Counted from the first letter of the stretch, positions 18,051 through 27,109 are shown. The stretch is 64,000 nucleotides of DNA from Marinobacter salexigens (GCF_018860765.1 NZ_JAHKPV010000021.1:1-64000), one strand, 5' to 3'. The notes: generated by a model from the letters alone, not told the origin. Translations and numbers: made by a program.

Positions 18051-20326
18051 TGCGAACGCCTGACCAGCCTGTTTTACGGGACATAGTCCTGATTGGCGGC
18101 GGGCACAGCCACGTCGGGGTACTAAAACGGTTTGCAATGAAACCCGTACCCGGCGTGCGCCTGACCCTTATCTGCCGCGACACCCACACGCCCTACTCCG
18201 GAATGCTGCCTGGCTACGTGGCGGGACATTACAGTTACGACGATGTGCACATTGATTTGAGCCGACTTGCAGAATTTGCTGGCGCGCGGTTTTACCGTGC
18301 AGAAGCCAGTGGCATTGATCGCGCTAGCAAGCGGATAATCTGTAAAGGTCGGCCCGATGTGCCTTACGACATACTATCGATTAACATCGGCTCATCTCCC
18401 AGAGTAAATGAAGTGGAAGGTGCTGCGGAACACGCAGTACCTGTGAAACCGATTACCGGTTTCAACAACCGTTGGCTTGCTCTGCTCTCGCGCATTGAGA
18501 GCCACGAAGGGCCTCTTACTATCGGCGTTGTCGGTGCGGGTGCTGGTGGCGTAGAGCTGACTCTGGCTATGCAGTACCGGCTTAAAAACGAGCTGGAACA
18601 ACGAGGGCAAGATTCTGACCAACTGCATTTCCATTTATTTGATGCTGCAAACGAAATCCTCCCTACCCACAATGAAAAAGTACGCGAAGTTTTTCGAAAA
18701 ACGCTCTCTGAACGTGGAATAAAACTTCACCTTGGCTCGCCAGTCGAAAAAGTCGGCGAAGGGCTATTACGCACAGCCTCTGGCGAAACCCTTCAAACCG
18801 ACGAAGTCCTCTGGGTAACCCGTGCTGGCGGGCCGTCTTGGCTAAAAGAAACGGGCCTAGCGCTCGATGACGGCCTGTTTTTAAGAGTCCGCGACACCCT
18901 ACAGGTAGAAAACGACGACACTATTTTCGCTGCTGGCGACATCGCTAATGTCGTCAATCATCCCCGGGAAAAGGCCGGTGTATTTGCTGTGCGTCAGGGC
19001 CCACCGTTAGCGGACAATCTCAAACGCTTGGCACTCGGTAAGGCACCGAAAGATTTTCATCCCCAGAAAAAATGGCTTGCGCTCATCAGCACTGGCGATA
19101 AGTATGCCGTTGCTTCTCGCGGTGACACCCAATTTGAGGGTGCGCTGGTGTGGCGTTGGAAAGACTGGATCGATCGTCGGTTTATGGATAAATTCACCGA
19201 CCTGCCCCCCATGGAAGAAGCCTCTAGTTTGCCCGATACCGCTGCGGCACAAAATCCCGAGGAAGCCTCTCAGGCTATTTCTGCGGTCGCTATGCGTTGC
19301 GGAGGCTGTGGTGCCAAAGTTGGTAGTACGGTCCTGTCACGGGCGCTGAGTGAACTCCAGCCGATAGAACGAGACGACATTCTGATCGGCCTGCACGCGC
19401 CAGACGATGCCGCTGTACTGCGAGTTCCGCCCGGCATGGCGGTAGTGCACACCGTTGATTTTTTCCGGGCATTTATTGACGACCCATACACCTTCGGCCG
19501 CGTTGCAGCCAACCACGCCTTAGGCGATGTCTTTGCTATGGGTGCCGAAGCTCAAAGCGCTACGGCAGTCGCTACAGTACCTTATGGTATTGAGTCTAAG
19601 GTGGAGGATGTAGTCTTCCAAATGATGTCTGGTGCTGTGGATGTATTAAACGAAGCCGGTTGCGCACTCGTTGGCGGCCATACCGGAGAAGGCCGCGAGC
19701 TTGCGCTAGGTTTTGCGGTGAATGGCCTCATCAATCCTGACGAGGTGATGAGTAAAGGTGGCTTACGAGCCGGTGATGCTCTGATTCTCACCAAGCCAAT
19801 TGGAACCGGCACCCTCTTCGCAGCTCACGCCCGATTGGCTGCCAAAGGCCGTTGGATCGACTCCGCCCTCGCCTCTATGGTGCAGTCGAACAAGGCCGCC
19901 GCCGATTGCCTTCGTAGTTTCGGTTCAAAAGCCTGCACAGACGTTACGGGTTTTGGCCTCTTAGGCCATCTGGTTGAAATGACTCGGCCATCCGGTGTTG
20001 ATGCGGAATTGAATCTCTCTGCGATTCCTATCTTGCCAGGCGCCGAAGAAACCGCAGCGGCGGGCATACTAAGCTCTCTGCAGCCGGCCAACATACGCCT
20101 GCGCCGTGGTATTCAAGATCAGGAGAAGTGGGTGAAACATCCGCGTTACCCGCTAATTTTTGACCCACAAACCGCTGGAGGTTTGCTAGCAAGTGTTGCG
20201 GCGGAGAAGGCGGATGACTGTGTGCAGGCCCTCAAGGCACTCGGTTACCCGCACACTGCCATTATTGGCCAGGTAACACCTCAGGATGAAAGTGGACCAA
20301 TCGAGCCGATTAGGTTACGGGATTGA
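18050..20326 (+). CDS. selD: Fused FAD/NAD(P)-dependent oxidoreductase and selenide, water dikinase
   Basis: 758-aa bifunctional protein. Residues 1 to about 390 are a COG1252-type pyridine-nucleotide oxidoreductase (FAD motif IGGGHSHVG at 15-23, second nucleotide motif VGAGAGGVELT, and FAAGDIANV near the flavin). Residues about 410-758 are SelD, which makes selenophosphate from selenide and ATP. Catalytic Cys420 and Lys423 are present in CGGCGAK; the metal/ATP segments DDAAVL, HTVDFF, GGHTGEG and DVTGFGLLGH are intact. The flavoprotein half may reduce selenium to selenide for SelD; that is inference. Converges with senB, ending only 2 bp away. Confidence 0.95.
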   Translation: MRTPDQPVLRDIVLIGGGHSHVGVLKRFAMKPVPGVRLTLICRDTHTPYSGMLPGYVAGHYSYDDVHIDLSRLAEFAGARFYRAEASGIDRASKRIICKGRPDVPYDILSINIGSSPRVNEVEGAAEHAVPVKPITGFNNRWLALLSRIESHEGPLTIGVVGAGAGGVELTLAMQYRLKNELEQRGQDSDQLHFHLFDAANEILPTHNEKVREVFRKTLSERGIKLHLGSPVEKVGEGLLRTASGETLQTDEVLWVTRAGGPSWLKETGLALDDGLFLRVRDTLQVENDDTIFAAGDIANVVNHPREKAGVFAVRQGPPLADNLKRLALGKAPKDFHPQKKWLALISTGDKYAVASRGDTQFEGALVWRWKDWIDRRFMDKFTDLPPMEEASSLPDTAAAQNPEEASQAISAVAMRCGGCGAKVGSTVLSRALSELQPIERDDILIGLHAPDDAAVLRVPPGMAVVHTVDFFRAFIDDPYTFGRVAANHALGDVFAMGAEAQSATAVATVPYGIESKVEDVVFQMMSGAVDVLNEAGCALVGGHTGEGRELALGFAVNGLINPDEVMSKGGLRAGDALILTKPIGTGTLFAAHARLAAKGRWIDSALASMVQSNKAAADCLRSFGSKACTDVTGFGLLGHLVEMTRPSGVDAELNLSAIPILPGAEETAAAGILSSLQPANIRLRRGIQDQEKWVKHPRYPLIFDPQTAGGLLASVAAEKADDCVQALKALGYPHTAIIGQVTPQDESGPIEPIRLRD

Positions 20327-20328
20327 GT

Positions 20329-21315
20329 TTAAAGGATATTTCTGGGGCTGCGTCGCATTGCGAGCGAAAGCGCCTGCTCCAGAGATTCCCTTTCTTCTTC
20401 CGGTGTAAATCGACTAGCAAGTTGCTCTACCTGCTCTCTCAAAAACTCCACAAACTCTGAGTCATTTTCTGCACGCTTCAGCACTTCGACTAAGGCTTGA
20501 GTATCTCCAACCGGGTAGTAGCCCGCGTAATCTTCCCCAAGAAGCCCTACATTGCCGGAAATATTCGACGCGATAATCGGCAAACCAGCCCGACAAGCTT
20601 CTGATACGACATTCGCCCCACCTTCCATCACAGAACTCATCACCAGTAACTCGCTATCGGCCATCAGTTGGGCGATAGCGTTTTTCTCCAGCTCACCGAG
20701 CCACCTAAACCGTGGGTTCTGCTGCAACTCCTGCTTCGCGAGCATGTCCCATCGTTCATTGTGGGGCTTGCCCGCACAGGAAACCCGGATGCGCGAATTG
20801 GTGGGTAGCAGCCTAGCGGCCATCGCTGCCCGGAGGGAGTCTTTTTCGTCCCTTAGATGGCCGATTACGCACACATCAAAATACAGCGATTCCTTAGACC
20901 CTTTCAACGACAGTTCAGCAGGCTTCTCAGCAGACTGAAAAAGGGTTATCACCTTGCTTCGCAAGCCCTCCGGAATATCATTGGCCACTTGATCATGCAG
21001 CCCAATCAATACATCGGCCACCTGCATGGAGTATAGGGTTTGCTCTGGGAACTCGTGCTGGTGTCGGTAGACATCGGTGCCGGTTAACGCCACCAATAGC
21101 GGTTTCTCAGGCCAGATCTCTCGAAAAAGGCGCACGGCCGTGTGACTACGCCAAGCATGCAAAGCAAGGAAAAGATCACAGGTTTCGCCGTTATACTCCG
21201 TAACAATAGATACCTTGTGGCCCACCTGCTCCAGCAACATCTGCCAGCGCTCTGCGGTTGCCCTATTACCAGCTTTTGAACCCGGGCTCGCAGGCGTAAG
21301 AATGATGATATCCAT
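20329..21315 (-). CDS. senB: SenB-type selenosugar synthase (TIGR04348 glycosyltransferase)
   Basis: 328-aa GT4-like glycosyltransferase. The N-terminus TPASPGSKAGNRATAERW, then DLFLALHAWRS and LLVALTGTDVYR, match what I know of SenB, which joins selenophosphate to a UDP-sugar to form a selenosugar in selenoneine synthesis. The C-terminal nucleotide-sugar site EGGANVVSEACRAGLP is intact. Neighbours strongly support the call: SelD on one side (2 bp, convergent) and a putative selenate transporter divergent on the other. No SenA-like enzyme is present in this window, so the final product is uncertain. Confidence 0.87.
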   Translation of the reverse strand: MDIIILTPASPGSKAGNRATAERWQMLLEQVGHKVSIVTEYNGETCDLFLALHAWRSHTAVRLFREIWPEKPLLVALTGTDVYRHQHEFPEQTLYSMQVADVLIGLHDQVANDIPEGLRSKVITLFQSAEKPAELSLKGSKESLYFDVCVIGHLRDEKDSLRAAMAARLLPTNSRIRVSCAGKPHNERWDMLAKQELQQNPRFRWLGELEKNAIAQLMADSELLVMSSVMEGGANVVSEACRAGLPIIASNISGNVGLLGEDYAGYYPVGDTQALVEVLKRAENDSEFVEFLREQVEQLASRFTPEEERESLEQALSLAMRRSPRNIL

Positions 21316-21392
21316 AGACCTCTTAGGTATGAATTGGCCCGTTCAGAGCCGGAATGGAATTTTGTTACACTTGCACACGGTTCATAAAGACA

Positions 21393-21404
21393 GTGTCTGG
21401 ACAC
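21393..21404. promoter_or_regulatory. Inverted repeat GTGTC-TG-GACAC in a divergent promoter region
   Basis: A perfect 5-bp inverted repeat with a two-base spacer lies midway between the divergent starts of senB (21315) and the transporter operon (21511). Its position suits an operator serving both directions. No regulator gene lies near and short repeats arise by chance, so this is a candidate only. Confidence 0.3.
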
Positions 21405-21510
21405 ATGGCCTATTTAAACCCGTAGTTCGTATAGCTGTTCAGGGTTTCAACGAATAAGAGTATCCTGCATCTCTACTCTACCAATCACATAAAACAATCA
21501 AGGATTTCAA

Positions 21511-22386
21511 ATGGCTTTGAATATTATACGAAAGTTGGTGCTTTCTAGTTTCTTGTGTGCCACCGCTGCAGCCGCATCGGCGGAGACATTTGTATTCACA
21601 GCAATCCCCGATGAAGACGAAACCAAACTTGTTGAACGTTTTCGTGGTGTAGCTGATTACCTCTCCGAGCAACTCGATGTAGATGTACGTTATATCCCCG
21701 TGAAGTCCTACGCAGCTGCAGTGTCTGCTTTTCGCAATAATCAGGTTCAGTTAGCCTGGTTTGGCGGGCTTTCCGGCGTACAGGCTCGCAGGCTGGTTCC
21801 AGGCTCAGAAGCGATCGCTCAAGGTGTTGAAGACAAGGCCTTCGAAACCTATTTTATTGCCAACACCAATACAGGCATTAAGCCAGCGGACAAGCTTACT
21901 GAACTGGAAAGCCAGCTCAAGGACAAAACCTTTACTTTCGGCTCCAAAGGCTCCACCTCCGGTCGCCTGATGCCCGAGTTTTATGTGCGCGATACCTTTG
22001 ATTCAAAGCCGGAAGACTTTTTCTCCCGGGTGGGCTTCAGCGGTAACCATACACGCACCCTTCGCTTGGTTGAAGCTGGCACCTATGATGTAGGCGCCCT
22101 CAACTTCCAAGTTTGGGAAAAGGAACTGGGCGATGGAAACATTGATACTGATGCCGTTCAGGTAATTTGGAAAACACCTGCCTATCCGGATTATCAATGG
22201 ACCATCCGTGGTGATGTAAATGAACGTTTTGGTGACGGTTTCAAACAGCGGGTGACGGAAGCACTGCTTAATCTTGATAATCCAGAGCTTCTGGAAAGCT
22301 TCCCGCGTTCAGGTTTCATTCCTGCTTCCAACGATGATTATGAGCCTATTCGTAAAACAGCAGAAGAGATTGGAATCCTCGATTGA
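21511..22386 (+). CDS. Putative selenate ABC transporter substrate-binding protein (PhnD-like)
   Basis: 291 aa, signal peptide ending near AASA (residue 24), then a PhnD-superfamily periplasmic binding fold: TAIPDEDETKLVERF, YIPVKSYAAAVSAFRNNQVQLAWFGG in parts, and GSKGSTSGRLMPEF. This form, rather than true PhnD, is the one I know as putative selenate ABC transporter binding protein (TIGR04553), named for its association with selD. It begins a three-gene operon, with overlapping stop/start (TGATG at 22384-22388) to the ATPase. Whether it binds selenate, selenite or another oxyanion is untested here. Confidence 0.82.
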   Translation: MALNIIRKLVLSSFLCATAAAASAETFVFTAIPDEDETKLVERFRGVADYLSEQLDVDVRYIPVKSYAAAVSAFRNNQVQLAWFGGLSGVQARRLVPGSEAIAQGVEDKAFETYFIANTNTGIKPADKLTELESQLKDKTFTFGSKGSTSGRLMPEFYVRDTFDSKPEDFFSRVGFSGNHTRTLRLVEAGTYDVGALNFQVWEKELGDGNIDTDAVQVIWKTPAYPDYQWTIRGDVNERFGDGFKQRVTEALLNLDNPELLESFPRSGFIPASNDDYEPIRKTAEEIGILD

Positions 22387-23036
22387 TGTCAGGCTTCAAC
22401 CTCTCTGGCCTTACGGCGTCATTCAGCGGCAAGCGGGTTATAGGCCCGCTGTCGCTTCAGGTTAACCCGGGCGACAAAATCGCCTTAGTGGGTAAAAGTG
22501 GCGCAGGAAAATCCACGCTCATTCGCTTAATTCACGAACGTGTTAACCGAGACTCATCCCTTGTTCCGCAAGATTTGGGCTTGGTGAACGCCCTGTCCGT
22601 ATTCCATAACGTATTTATGGGGCAGCTAGACAAGCACGCTACTTGGTACAACACAGTGACGCTTGCACGGCCATTCGCCAAAGACCGCACCGAAGTGACC
22701 ACACTGTTGCAGTCTTTGGGAATGAAAGAAAAACTCTGGACACCTACAGCCTCACTTTCCGGAGGGCAGCGGCAACGTGTTGCCATTGCTCGGGCGCTAT
22801 ACCGGAACGCAGCTGTGCTTCTGGCCGATGAGCCAGTATCGGCACTCGATGGCCCCATGGCTAACTCGGTTATGACACTTCTTCGGGATCGCTTTTCAAC
22901 CAGCATCATTGCGCTACATGATGTTGAGCTAGCACTGAGTTATTGCACCAGAATTGTTGGCATACAGGATGGCCAAGTCGCTCTGGATCAGCCCAGCGAA
23001 GGCCTCAGCTCTTCAGACATTATGTCTCTCTACTAG
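22386..23036 (+). CDS. ABC transporter ATP-binding protein (PhnC-like)
   Basis: 216-aa ATPase of the importer. Walker A GKSGAGKS (about residues 37-44), signature LSGGQRQRVAIARAL, and Walker B VLLADEPVSALD are intact, with an H-loop IALHDVE. It lacks any accessory domain. I start it at ATG 22386, whose A is the last base of the preceding TGA; a TTG one codon upstream is less likely. It energises the permease encoded 16 bp downstream. Confidence 0.9.
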   Translation: MSGFNLSGLTASFSGKRVIGPLSLQVNPGDKIALVGKSGAGKSTLIRLIHERVNRDSSLVPQDLGLVNALSVFHNVFMGQLDKHATWYNTVTLARPFAKDRTEVTTLLQSLGMKEKLWTPTASLSGGQRQRVAIARALYRNAAVLLADEPVSALDGPMANSVMTLLRDRFSTSIIALHDVELALSYCTRIVGIQDGQVALDQPSEGLSSSDIMSLY

Positions 23037-23052
23037 GTAACACAACCGTTCC

Positions 23053-24519
23053 ATGCTCTCCTCTCCAACGGTTCGTACAAGCCTCATTTTCCTCGCCATT
23101 GCCTTGGTCGGGCTGCTGTTTGCGGACATCGCCATCACCGCATCCAACCCCTGGCGGGATTTGGGCAATTTTTTTCTGGGGATCGTAACGCCCAACTTTT
23201 TTAACAGTGAAGGGCTAATGACCGCACTTTTGAGAACCGTCGCCTTCGCGTTCGTTGGAGTCGCACTTGGGGGTGTTGTCGGGTTCCTATTGGCCTTGGT
23301 TTACCGCTCGTTGCCCGTTCGGATGTTTTGCGCATTTGTCCGCGCGATTCACGAACTATTTTGGGCCCTGATTTTTCTGCAGTTTTTCGGTTTTCATCCG
23401 CTAACCGGGGTACTGGCTATCGCAATTCCTTACGCGGGAATCTTTGCGAAAGTGTACTCGGAAATTTTGGAAGAAGCTGACCCGGAACCCGGTCGTGTAC
23501 TGCCACCCGGCACCGGGAATATTACCGCATTTATCTATACCCGCATCCCCGACTGCTGGGTGAAGATGCGCACTTATACCGCGTATCGGCTTGAATGCGG
23601 CTTACGCTCTAGCGCGATTCTTGGGTTCGTAGGCCTACCAACACTGGGTTTCTACTTGGAGGCGTCTTTCTCTCAAGGGCTATACTCCGATGCGGGTGCC
23701 ATGCTGATTCTGTTTTACGTGTTAATCGCCACCATGCCTCTTTGGGTGCGGCCCAAGCTTCTCCCTATTTACATTCTCGGAGCGCCATTCTTCCTTGGGG
23801 AAGGCTTACCCATTGTTTGGGGTAATGTGCAGCGTTTTTTTACCGAAGACATAGTTCCAGCCCCATTGCGAAATGGGGAAGGTCTTGCTGGCCTTACTCC
23901 ATGGCTGAATGATTTGATGGTTAATGAAGCCATGCCGGGGATCTGGAACACCATCGTGCTTACCCAAATAGCGCTTGTGGCCACTGGCATTTTATCGCTC
24001 TTGGCCTTTCCCCTGATTTCTAATCACTTCGGTGGACCAATAAGACGTAATGCAGGGCATGTGGCACTCGTAATTGCGCGCTCTACGCCGGAATACATTC
24101 TGGCGTATATCCTTTTACAGCTCTGGGGGCCATCCATGCTACCGGCTGTTGTGGCACTGGCACTGCATAATGGCGGCATTATCGGCCACCTGATTGGCCG
24201 GCAGACCAACTCCATCAAGCTCCGTGCCGACGCCATAACAGGGTTTAATCGCTACAGCTGGGAACTTGTGCCCAGAGTGTACCGCTCGTTTCTCGCATTT
24301 CTATTTTATCGTTGGGAAATCATCATGCGTGAAACCGCGATATTGGGGATTCTGGGCATCTACACTCTCGGGTTTTATGTAGACAGCGCCATACAGAACA
24401 TCCGGTTCGACCGTGCCATGGTGTTGATACTGGTAACCGCCCTACTCAACATTGGTGTTGATGCACTCGGGCGATATATTCGCCGCAAGCTCGCACTGCA
24501 AACCATGCCAACCTGCTAA
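23053..24519 (+). CDS. ABC transporter permease, two PhnE-like halves in one chain
   Basis: 488-aa inner-membrane protein. It contains two consecutive permease domains, each with an importer EAA-type loop: the first region around GLRSSAILGFVGLPTLGFYLE (residues about 190-215, in parts) and the second around IIMRETAILGILGIYTLGFYVDS (about 425-448). Typical PhnE is a single ~260-aa domain that dimerises, so here one polypeptide probably supplies the whole channel. Third gene of the presumed selenate uptake operon; converges with the cardiolipin synthase gene. Confidence 0.85.
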   Translation: MLSSPTVRTSLIFLAIALVGLLFADIAITASNPWRDLGNFFLGIVTPNFFNSEGLMTALLRTVAFAFVGVALGGVVGFLLALVYRSLPVRMFCAFVRAIHELFWALIFLQFFGFHPLTGVLAIAIPYAGIFAKVYSEILEEADPEPGRVLPPGTGNITAFIYTRIPDCWVKMRTYTAYRLECGLRSSAILGFVGLPTLGFYLEASFSQGLYSDAGAMLILFYVLIATMPLWVRPKLLPIYILGAPFFLGEGLPIVWGNVQRFFTEDIVPAPLRNGEGLAGLTPWLNDLMVNEAMPGIWNTIVLTQIALVATGILSLLAFPLISNHFGGPIRRNAGHVALVIARSTPEYILAYILLQLWGPSMLPAVVALALHNGGIIGHLIGRQTNSIKLRADAITGFNRYSWELVPRVYRSFLAFLFYRWEIIMRETAILGILGIYTLGFYVDSAIQNIRFDRAMVLILVTALLNIGVDALGRYIRRKLALQTMPTC

Positions 24520-24530
24520 GTCAGCCCCCT

Positions 24531-25961
24531 TTACAGAACCGGGCCAATGGTTGCGATAACGTTGTGCCATATTCGTTCGTGGTAATGCCATGCAAGTACG
24601 CTGGGCAAGGTAACTACTTCCGACCGATTGATATAGCTCCGTTGGCGCTCCGCAATGGCTTGAGTTGTGGCCTTATCCTGCAGGAGAATATTATTCTCAT
24701 AGTTCAGATCAAAACTGCGCAAATCGAGGTTGGAAGATCCGATCAAACTGATTTTTTCGTCAATAGTGAGGGTTTTTGCATGCAGAAGCCCTCCTTTGAA
24801 CTCATGAATGATGCAGCCCGCATCAAGCAGCCGGTGATAATAGCTGCGACTGGCAGCAGCCACAATCCAGCTATCGTTTACCTTCGGGAATATCAGCGCC
24901 ACCTTTACACCTCGATAGGCGGCTGCACACAAAGCGTCCAAAACTGTGGCGTCGGGAACAAAGTAAGGAGTGGACAGTGTCAGTTCACTTTGGGCACAGG
25001 CAAATAGATTCGCAAAAAGATGTGGCGTAGCACCATGGCGTTCTGTTGGTCCGACGCCCATGGCTTGCGCAGGAAAACCACCTTCCCCCCGCCCCGAGGA
25101 TAATGGAATGCCATCTAATGATTCGTTGGTAGCCTGCATCCAATCACTGGCAAATAGCAATTGATTCTGGACCACCACCGGTCCCGTTAACCGAAGCATG
25201 ATATCCACCCAGGGAGCGTACTTGGCTTTCACCAAAAACTCCGGATCTGCAGAGTTTCGACTGCCGCAATAGGTGATGCGTGCGTCAATCACCGTAATCT
25301 TACGATGATTCCGAAGGTCCAGTCGGCTCGTCAAAATAGTGCGAATAGGATGTTTGAGCGAAAGTGCAACAGCCATGCGAACCCCCGCCTCTTTCATACG
25401 CTGCCAAAGAGCGGACTTAATTATCACACGAGACCCGAGCCCATCAGCCATGGCCCGACAAGTAACGCCTCTTCGGGCCGCACGAATCAGCGCTTCGGCA
25501 ATAGCGCGCCCTGTGTTGTCGTTCAACCAGATGTAATACAAAACATGTACGTGATCGGTTGCCGCATCAATATCTGCGACCATTCGCGCAAGTGTTTCGT
25601 TGCCGTCGCTCATTAACTCTGCTGTGTTGCCCGTCGACGGGTAAAAACCATTGATGGAACCGGCATAGCGGAAGGCGGGTTGATAAACCGGCTCAATCAG
25701 TTTTCCTGTATTGGCCGCGTCCCCCATAAACCAAGATGCTTTGGCCTGTATTTCTTCGAACACCTCTTTGTGCCGTTTGCTCGCTCGGTTACCAATATCT
25801 GTTTCGCCAAACAGAAAATAAATGACACTGCCGAAGTAAGGTAAAACATTGAGCACCACAAACCAGGCAAGCCGCCCCGGAGGGGATAGGTCATCGCGGA
25901 GCAGAATCCGGATGGTGAAGGTAAGAACCAAAAGTGTGTGAAGTGCCAGAATAACGGTCAT
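24531..25961 (-). CDS. cls: Cardiolipin synthase (phospholipase D superfamily)
   Basis: 476 aa with two N-terminal membrane helices (a PLDc_N segment ending YFLFGETDIG) and two HKD motifs: HRKITVIDARITYCGSRN near residue 217 and HAKTLTIDEKISLIGSSN near 393. This is the ClsA layout; it condenses two phosphatidylglycerols into cardiolipin at the inner membrane. Length is usual. Monocistronic, converging with the transporter operon 11 bp away. Confidence 0.93.
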   Translation of the reverse strand: MTVILALHTLLVLTFTIRILLRDDLSPPGRLAWFVVLNVLPYFGSVIYFLFGETDIGNRASKRHKEVFEEIQAKASWFMGDAANTGKLIEPVYQPAFRYAGSINGFYPSTGNTAELMSDGNETLARMVADIDAATDHVHVLYYIWLNDNTGRAIAEALIRAARRGVTCRAMADGLGSRVIIKSALWQRMKEAGVRMAVALSLKHPIRTILTSRLDLRNHRKITVIDARITYCGSRNSADPEFLVKAKYAPWVDIMLRLTGPVVVQNQLLFASDWMQATNESLDGIPLSSGRGEGGFPAQAMGVGPTERHGATPHLFANLFACAQSELTLSTPYFVPDATVLDALCAAAYRGVKVALIFPKVNDSWIVAAASRSYYHRLLDAGCIIHEFKGGLLHAKTLTIDEKISLIGSSNLDLRSFDLNYENNILLQDKATTQAIAERQRSYINRSEVVTLPSVLAWHYHERIWHNVIATIGPVL

Positions 25962-26139
25962 CAGGCTGCCTTTGGGGATGAGGAATCCATTGCTCGTTAA
26001 TAAATCAGTGCCAACTTTGTCACAATTCCCGCATCAAGGTCCCACTTAAAGGCATTTCTGCCCAAGAGTTAGCGGTGATCAATAGATACAATCCGTTACA
26101 CTCCTGAAACGTTCTGCAATACTTAAGGTAGCACCACTC

Positions 26140-26712
26140 ATGATCGACGCACTTGTTGCACTTACTCAAGCTGGCTTACTGGTTTTGATTGTGACTTTAG
26201 CGTGGCGAATGCTGATGCTGGCCCGCACCGAGCCGCTTATGGCAGCCAGTGCCGGACACCCGCCGACACAACTGGCGCGCAAAGAAAAGCCCGTGTTGCG
26301 AAAACGGAAACGTCCAGCTTCTACGGATCGTACAGAGTTGTTTACCCACCTGCACATTCTTGCAGGGCTACAGGAACGGGATTGCCGAATAAGTGGGCTG
26401 CATTTGAGCGAAGCTCCAGAAACGGTTCGTGCTTACGCAGTTGCTTGGTTATACGGGGCCGGTTGCGCCCTGTGCAGCCAATCCGAGCGGCACAGTGATG
26501 CGCTTGCAGGTTTGGTTGCACAAATTGCCCACCGCAAAACCGGTATCCGCCAGACGGAAGCCGTTCAAGCCATTGCAACACTGACATCTTGCGGAGTGTT
26601 ACTAGCCTGCTTTCGAGCGGGACTGGAAGGCGCCGAATACTGGCAGAACCATCAGTACGTTCAGCCTGCAAACAGTCTTTATTCGGCCATTACAGCGAAC
26701 GCACTGGTCTGA
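26140..26712 (+). CDS. Hypothetical membrane-anchored protein, 190 aa
   Basis: I do not recognise this family. Visible features: one N-terminal transmembrane helix (residues about 5-27), a basic linker (KPVLRKRKRP), then a soluble domain with several cysteines (GAGCALC and SCGVLLACF). It has moderate Ala/Leu content like its neighbours, so it is probably native. AAGGT lies about eleven bases before ATG 26140. It converges tightly (4 bp) with the following small gene. Confidence 0.6.
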   Translation: MIDALVALTQAGLLVLIVTLAWRMLMLARTEPLMAASAGHPPTQLARKEKPVLRKRKRPASTDRTELFTHLHILAGLQERDCRISGLHLSEAPETVRAYAVAWLYGAGCALCSQSERHSDALAGLVAQIAHRKTGIRQTEAVQAIATLTSCGVLLACFRAGLEGAEYWQNHQYVQPANSLYSAITANALV

Positions 26713-26716
26713 TTGC

Positions 26717-27019
26717 TCAACCTTTGTTGTGCTGTTCCAGCACCCAGTCTGTTCCTAGTGGAACAGGCTCTGTCTGGTCCGGTTTTTCTGAGGGAACGCC
26801 TGCCACGGATGGGCGGATAAACCCACCATCATCGGTGCTTACCATAGACTCAACATCTACAGAGAGAACCAGATAAGTGGCTCCTCCAGACACTACTCTA
26901 GCCCGATGCGTGAGGCCAAATACGAAACGGCAATAGTCCAGCTTCAACTGCATCAGATCCTGTTCTGCCTTGCGAATCTTCCGAAGCAATACTTTTTGTA
27001 CACTGTCCCCGTATTCCAT
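26717..27019 (-). CDS. Hypothetical protein, 100 aa
   Basis: Small protein of unknown function. The first half is a charged helix (KVLLRKIRKAEQDLMQLKLDYCRF) seen here in part, and the second contains a beta segment (GATYLVLSVDVESMV) then an acidic, Pro-rich tail. No signal peptide. I start at ATG 27019, with AGAGA nine bases before it; a GTG codon directly upstream is also possible. Coding status rests on composition and a clean frame. Confidence 0.55.
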   Translation of the reverse strand: MEYGDSVQKVLLRKIRKAEQDLMQLKLDYCRFVFGLTHRARVVSGGATYLVLSVDVESMVSTDDGGFIRPSVAGVPSEKPDQTEPVPLGTDWVLEQHNKG

Positions 27020-27109
27020 CACGATTTCTCTAAAGTTAGCCTGAATTTTTGCACGATTTTACACTTTCCTGCCTGTTTGTCAGCCGCGATATCTATTGAA
27101 TCCCACTGT

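Noticed and set aside
18050-21315. Expectation of a complete selenocysteine pathway
   Set aside because: No SelA, SelB or tRNA-Sec is visible in the window; only SelD and SenB are.
21511-24519. Reading the transporter as a phosphonate (phnDCE) system
   Set aside because: The binding protein matches the selenate-named branch, the permease is a fused double domain and the neighbours are selenium genes; no phosphonate-degrading gene is near.
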